Shown piece after piece: positions 23,597 to 34,831 of a stretch of DNA of 64,000 nucleotides. The notes beneath the pieces are model-generated. The model saw nothing but the letters and a program-made list of their open reading frames with translations, was not told the DNA's origin and searched no databases. Within the stretch, counting starts at the first letter, position 1. Each line of letters begins with the position of its first letter. Both the position numbers and the translations under genes were made by a program. The stretch comes from Pseudeuparius sepicola (lineage: Eukaryota > Arthropoda > Insecta > Coleoptera > Anthribidae): contig OY987299.1 of NCBI GenBank assembly GCA_963920635.1, positions 115,321,373-115,385,372 of the forward strand, given 5' to 3'.

Positions 23597-26500
23597 TTTA
23601 TCTAAATAATACCGACGAAACCACCTTACCTTACGTTTATCTCCCCGAACTAAATGCAAATTTTTTAATAGACACAGGTAGTTCAAGAAGTTTTATTAAT
23701 CCCGAATTAGCTCATCAATACTTTACAGATTTTATTTTCGAAGAACCTTTTTGTGTAAAAACAGCCCACGCTAGATCCATACATAACGAAGCGATGGAAA
23801 TTCCAGTTTTTCCCTCATTTCAAATGAATGGAAACCATAAATTTTATTTATTTGATTTTTCAAAAAATTATGCAGGATTATTTGGCACCGATTTCTTAAA
23901 ACATAAAATTATGTCAAATATCGATTTACGTTGTGACTATCTAGTTACGCCTTATGTAGCTATTCCCTTAAATAACACTGAATATATCGTTTCAAATTTC
24001 ATAAATGCAAATTTCACGACATTAGAAATAATTATACAGCCCCGAAGCGTACAAAAAATAAAAGTACACGTAAATAAAATTTCTGGCACTTGTATCTTAC
24101 CTTACACAAATTTTGGAAAAGCAGAAATGCCTGAAGCAGTTTGCAATATTGTAGATTCATTCGCTACTACCTTTGTTACTAATATTTCGGAAAATCCAAT
24201 CAAAATTAAATTTCTTAAGCCCTTTGATATTGTACTAATCAATGAAGCTGAAATAAATTTTTTCGAAAAAATGGAAACTGACCAAGATCTAGACGACCAT
24301 ATTGAACAACTACAAAAACAGAATTTAAAAAATTTACGCTTAAGTCACTGTAATCAAGAAGAATATGACGCAATTCGAAAATTATGTTTCGAATACCGAG
24401 ATATTTTTTATGTAGAAAATACTCCTTTGACATTCACGAACCAAATAAAACACAAAATTAAATTGACTGACGAATCTCCCATTTTCACAAAAACATATCG
24501 ATACCCCGAAATTCACAGACAAGAAGTCAAAACGCAAATGAGCAAAATGTTATCTAACGGCATAATCCAACATTCAAATTCCCCGTGGAGTAGCCCCATT
24601 TGGGTAGTACCAAAAAAAATGGACGCATCAGGAAAACGAAAATGGAGGATTGTGATTGACTATCGCAAACTTAATGACAAGACAATTGACGACAAATTTC
24701 CATTACCAAACATTTCGGACATTCTAGACAAACTCGGAAAAGCCCAATACTTCTCGACACTCGATTTGGCGAACGGCTTTCACCAAATAGAAATGTCACC
24801 GGACGACATCCCAAAAACAGCATTTTCTACAGACACCGGTCATTTTGAATTCAAAAGAATGCCATTTGGACTTAAAAACTCACCCTCTACGTTCCAAAGG
24901 GTTATAAATAATGTTCTGCGCGGATTACAAAACGAAACATGTTTAGTGTACCTCGACGACATTATAATTTTCTCGACATCTTTACAAGAACATATAGACA
25001 GACTAAAATCAGTTTTCCAACGCCTTAGAGAATCAAACTTTAAAGTCCAACTGGACAAATCGGAATTTTTACATAAAGAAGTAGCTTATTTAGGACACCA
25101 AATTACCACTGACGGAGTTAAGCCCAACCCGGATAAAATTAAGGCAGTTAAAGATTTTCCTATACCCCGTACGCAAAAAGAAATTAAGTCATTTTTAGGT
25201 TTAGCTGGTTACTACCGTAAGTTTATCAAAGATTTTTCCAAAATTAGTAAACCCTTAACTGAATGCCTCAAGAAAAACCGTAAAGTAGATCACTCTCCGA
25301 AATTTATCGAAGCTTTTAATCATTTAAAAGATTTGCTGATAAATGCCCCTATTTTAAAATATCCAGAATTTGACAAACCCTTCGTTCTAACAACAGATGC
25401 CTCTAGTGTAGCATTAGGAGCAGTCCTGTCACAAGGAACCCCGCCTAACGATTCGCCAATCGCATACGCATCACGCACCCTCAACAATACGGAACAAAAA
25501 TATTCGACTATTGAGCGTGAATTACTCGGAATTTTATGGTCATGCAAGTATTTTAGGCCTTATCTATACGGTAGAAAATTCTTTATATACACATATCATC
25601 GCCCTCTCGTTTGGCTCTTTAATCTGAAAGAACCTAACTCCAAATTAGTCAGATGGCGCCTCAAACTTGAAGAGTTCGATTACCAAATTATATATAAAAA
25701 AGGAAAACAAAATTCCAATGCAGATGCCCTTTCTAGAATTCAGTTAAATGCAATAGAAACCCAATCTACCTTTAATAATGCCGGAGACATAGACTTTGAC
25801 ATAGATGAATTTTTGCGCCAAGAATCAAAATTTTTACCTAATCCTTCCCCAACTTCAGACTTAACTACTGACTTAGACGAATCTTTAAAACAGAATGATA
25901 TTAACAAGCAAGAAATTAACGAAATAATGAATGATTTACAAAAATTTACCTTACCTGAAAACCCCAAACAAAAAATAAGAATTTTGCAAAATATACAAAT
26001 ACGACCACCGACTACTGATGCCACTGCGCATAGTATCAATGCCCCCGAAACTACGACCAATATCCCAATATTAGACGAAATTATTAACAATCGACCAAAC
26101 CAGATGATTATCAAAAAATCACCCTACGAGTTATACTCAAAAATTGAACAAGAAAATTTTGACGACCACCATATCATTTATGCAACCTTACCTACCAATA
26201 TTAATGAGATAACAAAATTTTTAAGAGAATACATAAGTAACAAAACCATGTATATTTACTTTCATTCTAAAGAATTACGGCCTTACTTCCAAGAATCACT
26301 TAATACACATTTTCAAAATTGCAAACTTATCGAATGTACCAAACTTATTAATAATGTTAAACCGGAAGAGAGACAGATGCTTATAAAATACAAACACGAA
26401 GGCAAGACAAATCATCGTGGAATCGACGAAACTTATAAATTTTTAAAACAAAATTACTATTGGAAATCTCAAAAATCCGATATTTCTAAGTACATAAATC

Positions 26501-27459
26501 AATGCGAAATATGTCAACGGTCAAAATACAATAGAAGACCTCCTAATGAACCCCTAGTTTTGACTCAAACCCCTTCTAGGCCTTTCGAAATATTACATAT
26601 TGACACATTTATTACAGGAAAATATAAATTTCTAACTTTAATAGACAAATTTTCGAAATTTGCTCAAGCTTTACCATACTTTGGAACAGCAATATCGGCC
26701 TGCCAACAACTAGTTCATTTCTTTTCATTCCACGGAATTCCAAAGCTAATTGTTTGTGATAACGGCTCAGAATTTAAAAACGACGTTTTAGATGACTTAT
26801 TGAAAACTCATAATATAAAAGTACATTTCACCACCCCCCGTCATCATGAGTCAAACTCCCCAATAGAAAGACTACATTCAACCCTAATTGAGCACCTTCG
26901 AATTCTTAGAGAAAAGGACAAAACATCTGATATACCGACCTTAATGACATACGCAATAATAGCTTACAATAGCACAATTCATTCTCATACTAATCACACG
27001 CCTTTTGAAATAATCTCAGGTCATACAGACTCTCGCGATCCGATGTCACTTATACCCGCTCAAGTTTTCACGGAATATGTTAACAATCATCAGAATAACA
27101 CGAAAGCGCTTTATGATAAAATTCATTCCGACTGTGTTGACAAAAAGGAAAATATAATTAACAAGCGAAACAGTAGTAAGACAGCCGCTGAAATTATAGT
27201 AGGCACTCAGGTTTTTAAACAAGTGGATCCGAGGTCAGCGAAATTAAAATCCAAATTTACAGGCCCCTATTTGGTTACAAAAATTCTCGAAAACGGAAAA
27301 ATTGAAATACAAAACCCAAAAACAAACAAGACAGAGATTACACACAAAAACGAGACTAAAATAAAACACGTTGTTACAGATGGACCTGGACCATCGACGC
27401 AACCGACACAAACTTCCATAACCTCAACTCCTATCCCGGACTCTTCCCATACAAGTTAG
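23551..27459 (+). CDS. pol: Pol polyprotein (protease, RT, RNase H, integrase)
   Basis: The frame is open from 23551 with no early ATG, and the first ATG (23794) would cut off the protease. Expected expression is by -1 frameshift from gag. In order: aspartic protease with FLIDTGSSRSF (23665-23700); reverse transcriptase with FSTLDLANGFHQIEM and the catalytic YLDD at about 24949; RNase H with TTDASSVALGAVLSQ and an ERELL glutamate; integrase with an HHCC zinc-binding N-terminus (HEGKTNH ... CEIC) and DDE triad (HIDTF, CDNGSEF, SPIERLH); then a GPYLV module. RNase H reads TYHRPL at 25591-25608 where the family has TDH: one conserved catalytic aspartate is tyrosine, codon TAT at 25594-25596. This may disable an otherwise intact pol. 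Confidence 0.93.
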   Translation, partial: KRKFSDNSEPKPYNVIYLNNTDETTLPYVYLPELNANFLIDTGSSRSFINPELAHQYFTDFIFEEPFCVKTAHARSIHNEAMEIPVFPSFQMNGNHKFYLFDFSKNYAGLFGTDFLKHKIMSNIDLRCDYLVTPYVAIPLNNTEYIVSNFINANFTTLEIIIQPRSVQKIKVHVNKISGTCILPYTNFGKAEMPEAVCNIVDSFATTFVTNISENPIKIKFLKPFDIVLINEAEINFFEKMETDQDLDDHIEQLQKQNLKNLRLSHCNQEEYDAIRKLCFEYRDIFYVENTPLTFTNQIKHKIKLTDESPIFTKTYRYPEIHRQEVKTQMSKMLSNGIIQHSNSPWSSPIWVVPKKMDASGKRKWRIVIDYRKLNDKTIDDKFPLPNISDILDKLGKAQYFSTLDLANGFHQIEMSPDDIPKTAFSTDTGHFEFKRMPFGLKNSPSTFQRVINNVLRGLQNETCLVYLDDIIIFSTSLQEHIDRLKSVFQRLRESNFKVQLDKSEFLHKEVAYLGHQITTDGVKPNPDKIKAVKDFPIPRTQKEIKSFLGLAGYYRKFIKDFSKISKPLTECLKKNRKVDHSPKFIEAFNHLKDLLINAPILKYPEFDKPFVLTTDASSVALGAVLSQGTPPNDSPIAYASRTLNNTEQKYSTIERELLGILWSCKYFRPYLYGRKFFIYTYHRPLVWLFNLKEPNSKLVRWRLKLEEFDYQIIYKKGKQNSNADALSRIQLNAIETQSTFNNAGDIDFDIDEFLRQESKFLPNPSPTSDLTTDLDESLKQNDINKQEINEIMNDLQKFTLPENPKQKIRILQNIQIRPPTTDATAHSINAPETTTNIPILDEIINNRPNQMIIKKSPYELYSKIEQENFDDHHIIYATLPTNINEITKFLREYISNKTMYIYFHSKELRPYFQESLNTHFQNCKLIECTKLINNVKPEERQMLIKYKHEGKTNHRGIDETYKFLKQNYYWKSQKSDISKYINQCEICQRSKYNRRPPNEPLVLTQTPSRPFEILHIDTFITGKYKFLTLIDKFSKFAQALPYFGTAISACQQLVHFFSFHGIPKLIVCDNGSEFKNDVLDDLLKTHNIKVHFTTPRHHESNSPIERLHSTLIEHLRILREKDKTSDIPTLMTYAIIAYNSTIHSHTNHTPFEIISGHTDSRDPMSLIPAQVFTEYVNNHQNNTKALYDKIHSDCVDKKENIINKRNSSKTAAEIIVGTQVFKQVDPRSAKLKSKFTGPYLVTKILENGKIEIQNPKTNKTEITHKNETKIKHVVTDGPGPSTQPTQTSITSTPIPDSSHTS
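23557..23563 (+). promoter_or_regulatory. Putative -1 frameshift site between gag and pol
   Basis: The heptamer A AAT TTT lies in gag frame at the gag end. The pol frame is -1 relative to gag and opens just upstream (after a TGA at 23548), so slippage here yields Gag-Pol. The gag stop is at 23594. Seen: heptamer and frames. Inferred: use. Confidence 0.55.
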
Positions 27460-29087
27460 GAACGACACAAATTGTATCTAATCACTGGCCACTTGTTCAA
27501 GTATACGACTTAGCCCCAGTAGTTTCAAGATATTTAGAAATAAAAAATCAAGTGTATAAACTTAATAATGACATTAAAAGTAAAATTGGACACTATGGTG
27601 ACGAATACAATAATTCATTTTCATATTTGTTTGCATTAGAAAAGCAGATCGATTTACAAATAAATCAAATAAATCCTATTCAAAATGTAACTAGACAGAA
27701 AAGAGGCTTACTTAATCCTTTGGGATCTCTCATTAAATGTATTACAGGAAATTTAGATCAAGAAGATAGCCAAAAATATGACATGCAGATAAAAAACTTA
27801 CAAGAAAATCAAAACAAATTAAAGGGTGTTGCCTTCAGTCAAATTACGTTATTAAAATCTACCATTAAGAAATTTGAGGAAACAGTGACAAACATAACTC
27901 ACAACCAAAAACAAATAGAATTTAAAATTAATCAAATACGAGAAGCTCTCGAGAAATTCGCTCAAGCCCAACTAGATGACTTCAATTATTTTCAAATTCA
28001 TATTTTGATTCATCAACTTACTAATATATACCAAAATATCTACAATATATTTGATAGAATGGAAGTAGCAGTTTCTTTTGCAAAATTGAATACTTTACAT
28101 AACTCAATCATAAATCCTATAGACTTGTTATTAGAAATAAAAGAATCTGAAAAATATTTAAAGTTAGGCAAAGTACCTCTTTCACCAACTATTGATAATA
28201 TTTTGAATTTCGAAAAACTTATTGAAATTAAAAGCTACTCAAAAGAGTTCAGTATCACATTTATTTTAGAAATACCCTTGGTTGAATCAGAGTTATACCA
28301 ATATTACAAAATCCTACCATTACCAATCCCAAAAAATAATGAACCCGATTTTTACTTTTGCCTACCTTATAAACCATTCCTTGCACTTAACAATGAAAAG
28401 TATGTTTCCATGGACAAAATCTGCAAGAAAATTGAAGAAACCAAGTACATTTGTGAAGAAGTTAGTCCTACGCATGTTGATGATGACGCTCCTTGCGAGG
28501 TGCAATTAATATCATTCAAAAATTTAACGAACTGTTCTCCCTTCAAGACTACTATCCAAAAAGTTGAGATAGCCAAAGTTGTCAAAAATAAATGGCTAAT
28601 AACTGTTCCGTCAAAGCGAATAGCTGTTAGTTCCTGTAAAAACTCAGTACCAAATAATACACCACTACAAGGAAGTTACTTAGTTGAACTGTTTTCCGAT
28701 TGCACTTTAAAATTAAATTCGATAATATTACAAAGCTATAAAACTAGCAAACTACCCTTTATAAAAGTATCTTTACCCTCTATAAACTTTTCGAGTAAAA
28801 ACCTCACTAGCATCCCGAAGAAGCTAGGTCTGCCAGAACTCAGCCTCAACAAAATCAACTTAGAAGAAACAAGAAGTATTCAAGACACCCTTGAAGAACA
28901 GAAGAAGATTTTAGAAGACATGTCGTCACCACTTGAAACAAAGAAAATTAACATTTTTACAATTTTTATTTTCATTATAATATTAATTGTTTTATTACTA
29001 CTCTTGCTCAAATTAATTAAAAAACATTTTCAAAAATTTTCTATTAACCCAAAACAAAAGGAAACCCGAGAAGAAATCATCATTTAA
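27380..29087 (+). CDS. env: Env glycoprotein (main exon)
   Basis: The class-I-like envelope protein of errantiviruses, related to the baculovirus F protein. The frame overlaps the 3' end of pol and has no early ATG; a GTG at 27552 is only an artefactual start. I therefore place the exon start after the acceptor CAG ending at 27379, joined to the leader exon at 22148-22176 (578 codons in total). Landmarks are a furin-type site RQKR at 27693-27704 followed by GLLNPLGSLIKC (fusion-peptide-like), a long heptad region, cysteines in the second half, a C-terminal membrane span (FTIFIFIIILIVLLLLLL) and a short basic tail. The frame is intact. Confidence 0.85.
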
Positions 29088-29136
29088 CTTTTGGGAACCA
29101 CATCCTAAAGAATATGCTTCCCAGTAGGGCCGGAGG

Positions 29137-29305
29137 AGTTACATGAACACATATGCCATGTTTCTGGAAAGAAGACGCTACATGCTGAGAAGACACTGTT
29201 AATATTATATATACTAAAACATGTTCTATTACGACAGTCTCTCTTGTAACTTTTGCCAATAAACATCTTTTTAAAAACAAATTTGTTACGCTCGCCCACG
29301 TAACT
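29137..29305 (+). repeat. 3' LTR of errantivirus
   Basis: 169 bp, matching the 5' LTR at all but one base. It is preceded by a purine-rich CCGGAGG that probably serves as the polypurine tract. Confidence 0.95.
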
Positions 29306-29684
29306 CGCTTAACAAATATCTTGGTTATATTATGCACTTACTGAACATATTTCGTAAAATATTGTAACAATGTTTTATAAATATGGGGGAATATTTTTTG
29401 CACATTAGGAACTTATTTTGTATATTCAAAAAATATTAGATGCTATATGGGATATTTTCCAAATCCAAAAAACGAAAAATTGATTTTGGATTGTAGGTTT
29501 ATTAAAATCAGTTTTGTTCCTTTTTAAGAATAGTTTTTTTTTTTAATTTTTAGTATATTTTTAACTACCAGTCTTAGATTTTTCTCCCCCACCCCTCCCA
29601 TTCTCCCTCCCCTAAACCTCCATTCGCTTAACCCCCGAACCCCCCCCCCCAGACACAATTTCTGGGCACGCCACTGGCTTCTTT

Positions 29685-31079
29685 GGTATAAATCTGCTGA
29701 TAAAAAATCTGACGCTATAGTTTGGTAGGCGAGAAAATGTCGTGGTGACAAACATTGCCGTGATCAAGTACTTCCATTGATTGAGTGAAATGGGATCAAA
29801 TGTCATCTAATGTCGAATGTCAATTTTTTTTCACATTTTAAAAACATAATAATTATGTATAAGGTAAGTATCTTCCTCGGTTCGGTAGCTTCCGACACGA
29901 ATTTTAACATGTGTGCCAATACGTCCCTGTAAGACGTAATTCAGAGCCTCCAACTGATTTTCATTTCATGAAACGTCCCGTCTAGATCAGCTTGGGGTTC
30001 GGTTTCGGGTGTACATTCTCGGGATACAAATTATAGGGGCTAACAGAGAATCCCGACTCTTGATTTGTTAAAATACAGACAAGTTTCCAACGACAAAATC
30101 AACAAATAATTATTAAAAAATCAAAAAATTAAAAATACTAATTTCTTCTACTCCCGTTAAAAAAATGTATAAGGTAGTTTAATGGCATATGAATCCACAC
30201 AAATCTACGATAATAAAACTGTATACGAAGGACAACCAGACTTAATGGCAGACAGACAAAATGACAAAACAGACAAAATGCCTAAATTGTTGACTAGGCT
30301 ATAATCAATGCGAATATGTTAATTGGAATATACTTGAGTAAAGTGAGATCAGTAAAGAAGTTAAATAATTTAGTTACGGCTTATTAATGTTCATGTCTCC
30401 AAACCAAGCCAAATAATCTTACGTGTTTTAGTTTTAGTTAGAGCTTCTCCAGTTTCATCCTCCTCGAGTGAGTCGAGTGTGAGACCGTTGCTGTTGGATT
30501 TGTGAGTTACGGGTCTTTAAGCCTACGAAGCAAGGGTAAAATTTTCTATCTTACTGAGGAAAATCTCCAAGAGAAAAGAGGCTGGTTCACTGAACTGTAT
30601 TATTACATAACGAATGCATCATTTCAGTTGGTCGTTATGGCTTATTTCTAGACCGTGCAGTTGGACCCCTTTTCCGCAACAATATAATAGTGCAATAATG
30701 CAATACGGATATATTTTGGAGGCATAACGACATTCCCAAAATAGATTGAGGCGATAAAGAATATACGGAACCAATAATAATAGGAAGTGGAAGTGGAGCT
30801 GGCAGATTCTCTCACAATACATCACAGAATAAGAAACAGGAGATGATCTATCTATCATGATATATTTTATCATTATACAGAAACATCGCATTAGAGCTTC
30901 GATTCGCTCTGTCAAAATATACTCCATAACTTAATCTAAAGATTTTCCCAAGATTTTATGAGATACCGGTTACTTTAATATAAACGAGAATGAGGAATGT
31001 TCGATATGTTTGGACAATTAATGTTAAGAAACAAGGCACTGGCGCAGTGACTATTAAATTTACGTGGACTATACGTATA
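29685..31079. other. No gene recognised
   Basis: AT-rich spacer between two transposon remnants. The 102-codon minus-strand frame at 30619-30927 has no recognisable domain. Confidence 0.5.
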
Positions 31080-31978
31080 CACTGTGTTCATTTTAAAACA
31101 GTCCACCCTTAATATTTTTAAAACTACGAAAAAAATGAGAAATCGCGGGGACCCGTCAATTTTTGTTCGGAGGGGGAACTTCTTTGACGTACAAGTTGGT
31201 CATGTTGACAAATTCACCCCTGTAACCCCCACCACCCCTAACTTTAAAATTTCAAAGGGGAATACCCCCTTCGTGATACATCATTTTAAAGCTGATGTTA
31301 TTGCGAATACACCTCATTTTTATTTTTTTATGTTTGAAGAAGTTATGGGTAAAAAACGATTTTTTCATAATTTAAAATAAATTACTGTTTACCCTAGATT
31401 TTCAACAGCATTGACATGGGGAAATAAAACAAACGTGTATAAAACACCTCCCACAAAAATTGAGGATCTGAAGAACAGAATAACAGAAGAATGCCAACGT
31501 ATTTCTCGCGACACATTTGTTCAAGTAAGGGCGGAATGTGAACAGAGATTGTACTATTGTCTAGCGACTAATGGAGCTCATTTTGAAAATTTAATAAAAT
31601 AAGTAGCCACACAATCATTGCGTATTATTTCCCCATGTGAATGCTGTTGAAAATCTAGGGTAAAAAGTAATTTATTTTAAACTATGAAAAAACCGTTTTT
31701 TACCCATAACTTCTTCAAACATCAGCGGACTTTAAAAAATAAAAATGAGTTGTATTCGCAATAACATCAGCTTTAAAATGATGTATCACAAAGGGAGTAT
31801 TCCCATTTGAAATTTTAAAGTTAGGGGTGGTGGGGGTTACAGGGGTGAATTTGTCAACATGACCTGTACGTCAAAGAAGTTCCCCCTCCGAACAAAAATT
31901 GACGGGTCCCGGCGATTTCTGATTTTTTTCGTAGTTTTAAAAATATTAAGGGTGGACTGTTTTCAAATGAACACAGTG
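31080..31978. mobile_element. Mariner-type deletion derivative
   Basis: Inverted repeats of about 290 bp start CACTGTGTTCATTTTAAAAC and are flanked by TA at 31078-31079 and 31979-31980. The arms include GTTAGGGGTGGTGGGGGTTA-type sequence. Only the last part of a transposase remains between them, so the copy is non-autonomous. Confidence 0.85.
31411..31602 (+). pseudogene. Transposase C-terminal remnant
   Basis: 63 codons encode IEDLKNRITEECQRIS, FVQVRAECEQRLYYCLAT and NGAHFENLIK, the C-terminal end of a Tc1/mariner-superfamily transposase often seen in insect genomes. The catalytic domain is deleted. Confidence 0.8.
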
Positions 31979-31980
31979 TA

Positions 31981-34058
31981 TATTATATACGTCCTTCTTC
32001 TTATCGGTTTATGTTATGACGGCTCGTTTTTGAATATTCAACCAGAGAACAAGGACAATTTCTGAAATTCACGTGTCGACTAGAACCTACGCTGGCACCG
32101 AAAATACGATTTTTGAAATTCATTAGCTGAACGTTCTTGACTTTGTACCACGTTGTTGCTGCATCCTATTTAAACGGAATTATTACGTTTTCACAAAAAC
32201 CCACGTTTTAAAACTAAAAAAAAAATTGTTAAAGTGGTTGGCTAATGCTTTCTTTAAAATACAGTTATCAGTAGTTTCCATAAACTAGGCACGTCGAAAA
32301 GTTCAATAAAGAATAACAGGCAAGGAAAATTAAACAAATACCCAACCTAATTGGCCTTAAGCTCTATACGCTGATCTACGATAAAACAGCAGAATTTCCC
32401 AACTCCTCCCATGGCTATTTCAGACTTTTTGTGTGTTTACAATAAGCGCACGCATAAAAATACCTCCACACGGCGCATCTAACACTTTCATAGCCTAGGG
32501 GAATGCGGTTATTGGAGGCAGGGCACTCATAACATACATAAGAGGCACCTTTCAATCCTTAGTTTCACTCTGTGAAAACGACACGCCCATTAAATTTGTC
32601 TTAATTGGCGAAAGAGTTGCGATTCCCCAAATCTAAGGACAGTTATAGAATTTACGTTTTAGTTTTCAGAATTTACGTTTCCGTCTACGTGTATTCTTGT
32701 CATGCATGCCTGAGTGAGGAAAAAGAAAAGTAGGGTTTGAGATAAACTTCGAGGTGACGTTTAACGATAATGAATGAAATACCAGGCACCAGCAATGTGT
32801 TGATCCCTCTTAATAAGGCGGTAGTCCCACTATCAGGCGGCACCTAAGAGCAATAAATGTATTCGTGAAAGTTTTATGGTTAACGCCTGTTTTGTTTCTG
32901 AGTAGCTCTCTTCCTGTCGTAGTCACTGTGCACTCCACTTAAATGTATGCCATGTGTTATTTGTTAATTCGTCCAAATTAGTTTTTTTTTATATTCTTGT
33001 GGTTATTATTTAAATTTTGAGTATTGAAACTCTTTTTCAGGGCTTTTTATCTATTTTGAGGCCGTTTACCATCGGCTGGAGAAGTCTGAAAGGAAAACTT
33101 CAAACTTCTGACCATTTCGTACACAGGATGGCTAAAGATAAAAATGATCATTACTAGGTACGCATGCCACTTTAGTAAAAATAGTAAATGAACATTCAAA
33201 ACTGCATAATCAGTCACAGGCACTTGATACCATTATTAAACACTTTCAAATTAAATAACTGCAGAAATCAAGATGAGAGAGCCCCTTTACTGAAAAATGG
33301 GCCAACCTGATAAATGAATGGTTTAATTATCGTGCTCTCTAGACTTAATTGCTCATTATAAATGGATTTTGTTTCATTAAAACATAGCACACTTTTATCG
33401 GAGCTTTGAAATGCGCTACGGTCTTCAGTTAATTAGTTATTTATGCGTGGATTACGTTATTTGATGAATGGTAACTGGGAAAAACTCAGAATAGCTCGGT
33501 TATCGGAGATATACAAAAAATATCTTCAGGGATCGCCATATCCTGAAAAAATTGGTCATAAAATATAAAGAATATAAAATAGGATCACGCCAGCGTCCAG
33601 AGATTAGTATTTCTAGACTTTGATGACGCTTTTATTATTTACTTTTTCTGATCTAACAATGTTTGTTGATACAAGGTCATACGTTAGAAATACTGTGACA
33701 TTACGAAATTGGAGAAAGACAAAATATAACTAGACAAATTTGTCTTAATAAATAAATCAACCTGATTACTGTTCGGTAATTTGTTGGGATTGGCACGTGT
33801 ACACCAAAATTATACTATTCACGAGATGTACGATAAATTATGTGGCATTTTTATTTGAATATTAAAAATATAGATTGTAAATAAATGTGCAGACATTTAT
33901 ACCTCCGTCTTATAATACAATTAGGTATATAAGTACATATTATTTCTGATTGGTTATATTTTCCGTTTCCTTATAACTTACAGGAAGAGATAGAAAAAGT
34001 TTAACCACGAAAGTGGTCGAAATTAAATAGAGTATAATTTTGTGTATTTTTTTGTATA
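31981..34058. other. No gene recognised
   Basis: AT-rich DNA with only short random frames. No RNA genes or repeats identified. Confidence 0.5.
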
Positions 34059-34244
34059 CAGAGTGTCTCACATAAGAGTGAAACAATCCTATAACTTCTT
34101 TAATTTTTAACCGCCCAGAACGAAAATTATACCAAAGGTAGATGGCATTGTTCCCTACTTATTTCCAAAATTAGTTGCCTACTCCAAAATCGAAGCCACC
34201 TGCGATGCCACAATCGAGGCTAAAAATGCGAAAGTCATAATATT

Positions 34245-34609
34245 GGGCATTATTTTTTTCAAAAAAAAACTTACTAGAAGAAGTTGTTCAGAATCGATTC
34301 AGAACCCTAAATTCAAAATTTTGTCAAAATCAAAAAATATTATTTTAAAAAAATTAAATTCCAAAAACAGCAATTTAATAATTTTCTACGTTTAGAAAAG
34401 TGTGCCATGGAAGTTTTGAAGGCAAGTTGTTTTCATAAAGTAATTATTTTAAAATAAAAGCTACAAAACAAATTTTAAAAATTTAAATTTAAAATTTTTA
34501 ATTTAATTTCATTTATTTAATATTTTTTTATTTTGACTAAATTTTGTATTTAGGGTTCTGAATCGATTCTGAACAACTTTTTCTAGTAAATTTTTTTGAA
34601 AAAAAAAAA
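34245..34609. repeat. Inner foldback next to the Polinton
   Basis: GAAGTTGTTCAGAATCGATTC on the left is mirrored by GAATCGATTCTGAACAACTT on the right, within arms of about 80 bp running from poly-T to poly-A. It is confined to the left flank and seems to be a further small insertion in the MITE. Confidence 0.65.
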
Positions 34610-34615
34610 AGCCTA
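34610..34615. repeat. Polinton target duplication, left
   Basis: AGCCTA, identical to 55006-55011 on the other side. Confidence 0.95.
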
Positions 34616-34625
34616 AGTAGTAAGA

Positions 34626-34736
34626 CTATGAGAGCATGACGCCAAACCTGTCTCAACAAGTTTGGCGTCATACTCTCATAGGGGTTTTCGGTTGGCGTCA
34701 TACTCTCATAGGGGTTGTGGCGTCATGCTCTCATAG
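34626..34736 (+). repeat. Tip motif array in the Polinton terminus (left)
   Basis: The 18-bp motif GGCGTCATRCTCTCATAG occurs four times: once inverted at 34626-34643, then direct at 34664-34681, 34694-34711 and 34719-34736. The first two form a near-perfect hairpin with 22-bp arms. The same set is mirrored in the right terminus (about 54885-54995). Candidate binding sites for integrase or the replication machinery, by position only. Confidence 0.85.
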
Positions 34737-34789
34737 GGTTTGGGGGAGGGTGGGGGCCACCCATACTCTGGGGTGGGGAGGTCCCTACA

Positions 34790-34821
34790 TTATATAGGCA
34801 AGGTTCAGCGAATATTGTCAA
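34790..34821 (+). promoter_or_regulatory. Core promoter of the left TIR gene
   Basis: TTATATAGG at 34790 lies about 28 bp before an initiator-like TTGTCA and 42 bp before the ATG at 34832. The same promoter exists inverted in the right TIR. Confidence 0.6.
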
Positions 34822-34831
34822 CAAACTCAAC

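Larger units (their letters stand above)
21730..29305 (+). mobile_element. Errantivirus-type gypsy LTR retrotransposon
   Basis: A 7,576-bp element with two 169-bp LTRs, a 4-bp duplication CGCT (21726-21729 and 29306-29309), LTR ends AGTTAC...GTAACT typical of errantiviruses, a tRNA-Ser-like primer site, and gag, pol and env in order. The LTRs differ at one position (TTTT against TGTT after AGACAC), so insertion was recent. All three genes are open, yet the RNase H domain lacks a conserved catalytic Asp (see pol). Errantiviruses are insect endogenous retrovirus-like elements, some able to make enveloped particles. Confidence 0.95.
18914..29676. mobile_element. hAT-like non-autonomous element, host of nested insertions
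   Basis: The ends CAGTGGCGTGCCCA (18914) and its reverse complement (ending 29676) are followed inward on each side by a G-run and GGTTCGGGGGTT-like sequence. An exact 8-bp duplication GCTTCTTT flanks them at 18906-18913 and 29677-29684. An 8-bp duplication with CAG-type ends is characteristic of hAT elements. Removing the Tc1/mariner copy and the errantivirus inside leaves about 1.5 kb with no transposase, so the original was non-autonomous. Seen: ends and duplication. Inferred: superfamily and nesting order. Confidence 0.75.

Noticed and set aside
24239..26114. Minus-strand frames opposite pol
   Set aside because: Shadows of the intact pol gene.
34715..34831. Upstream extension of the TIR gene (and its right copy)
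   Set aside because: The frame runs through tip repeats and the TATA box; a non-coding explanation is better.
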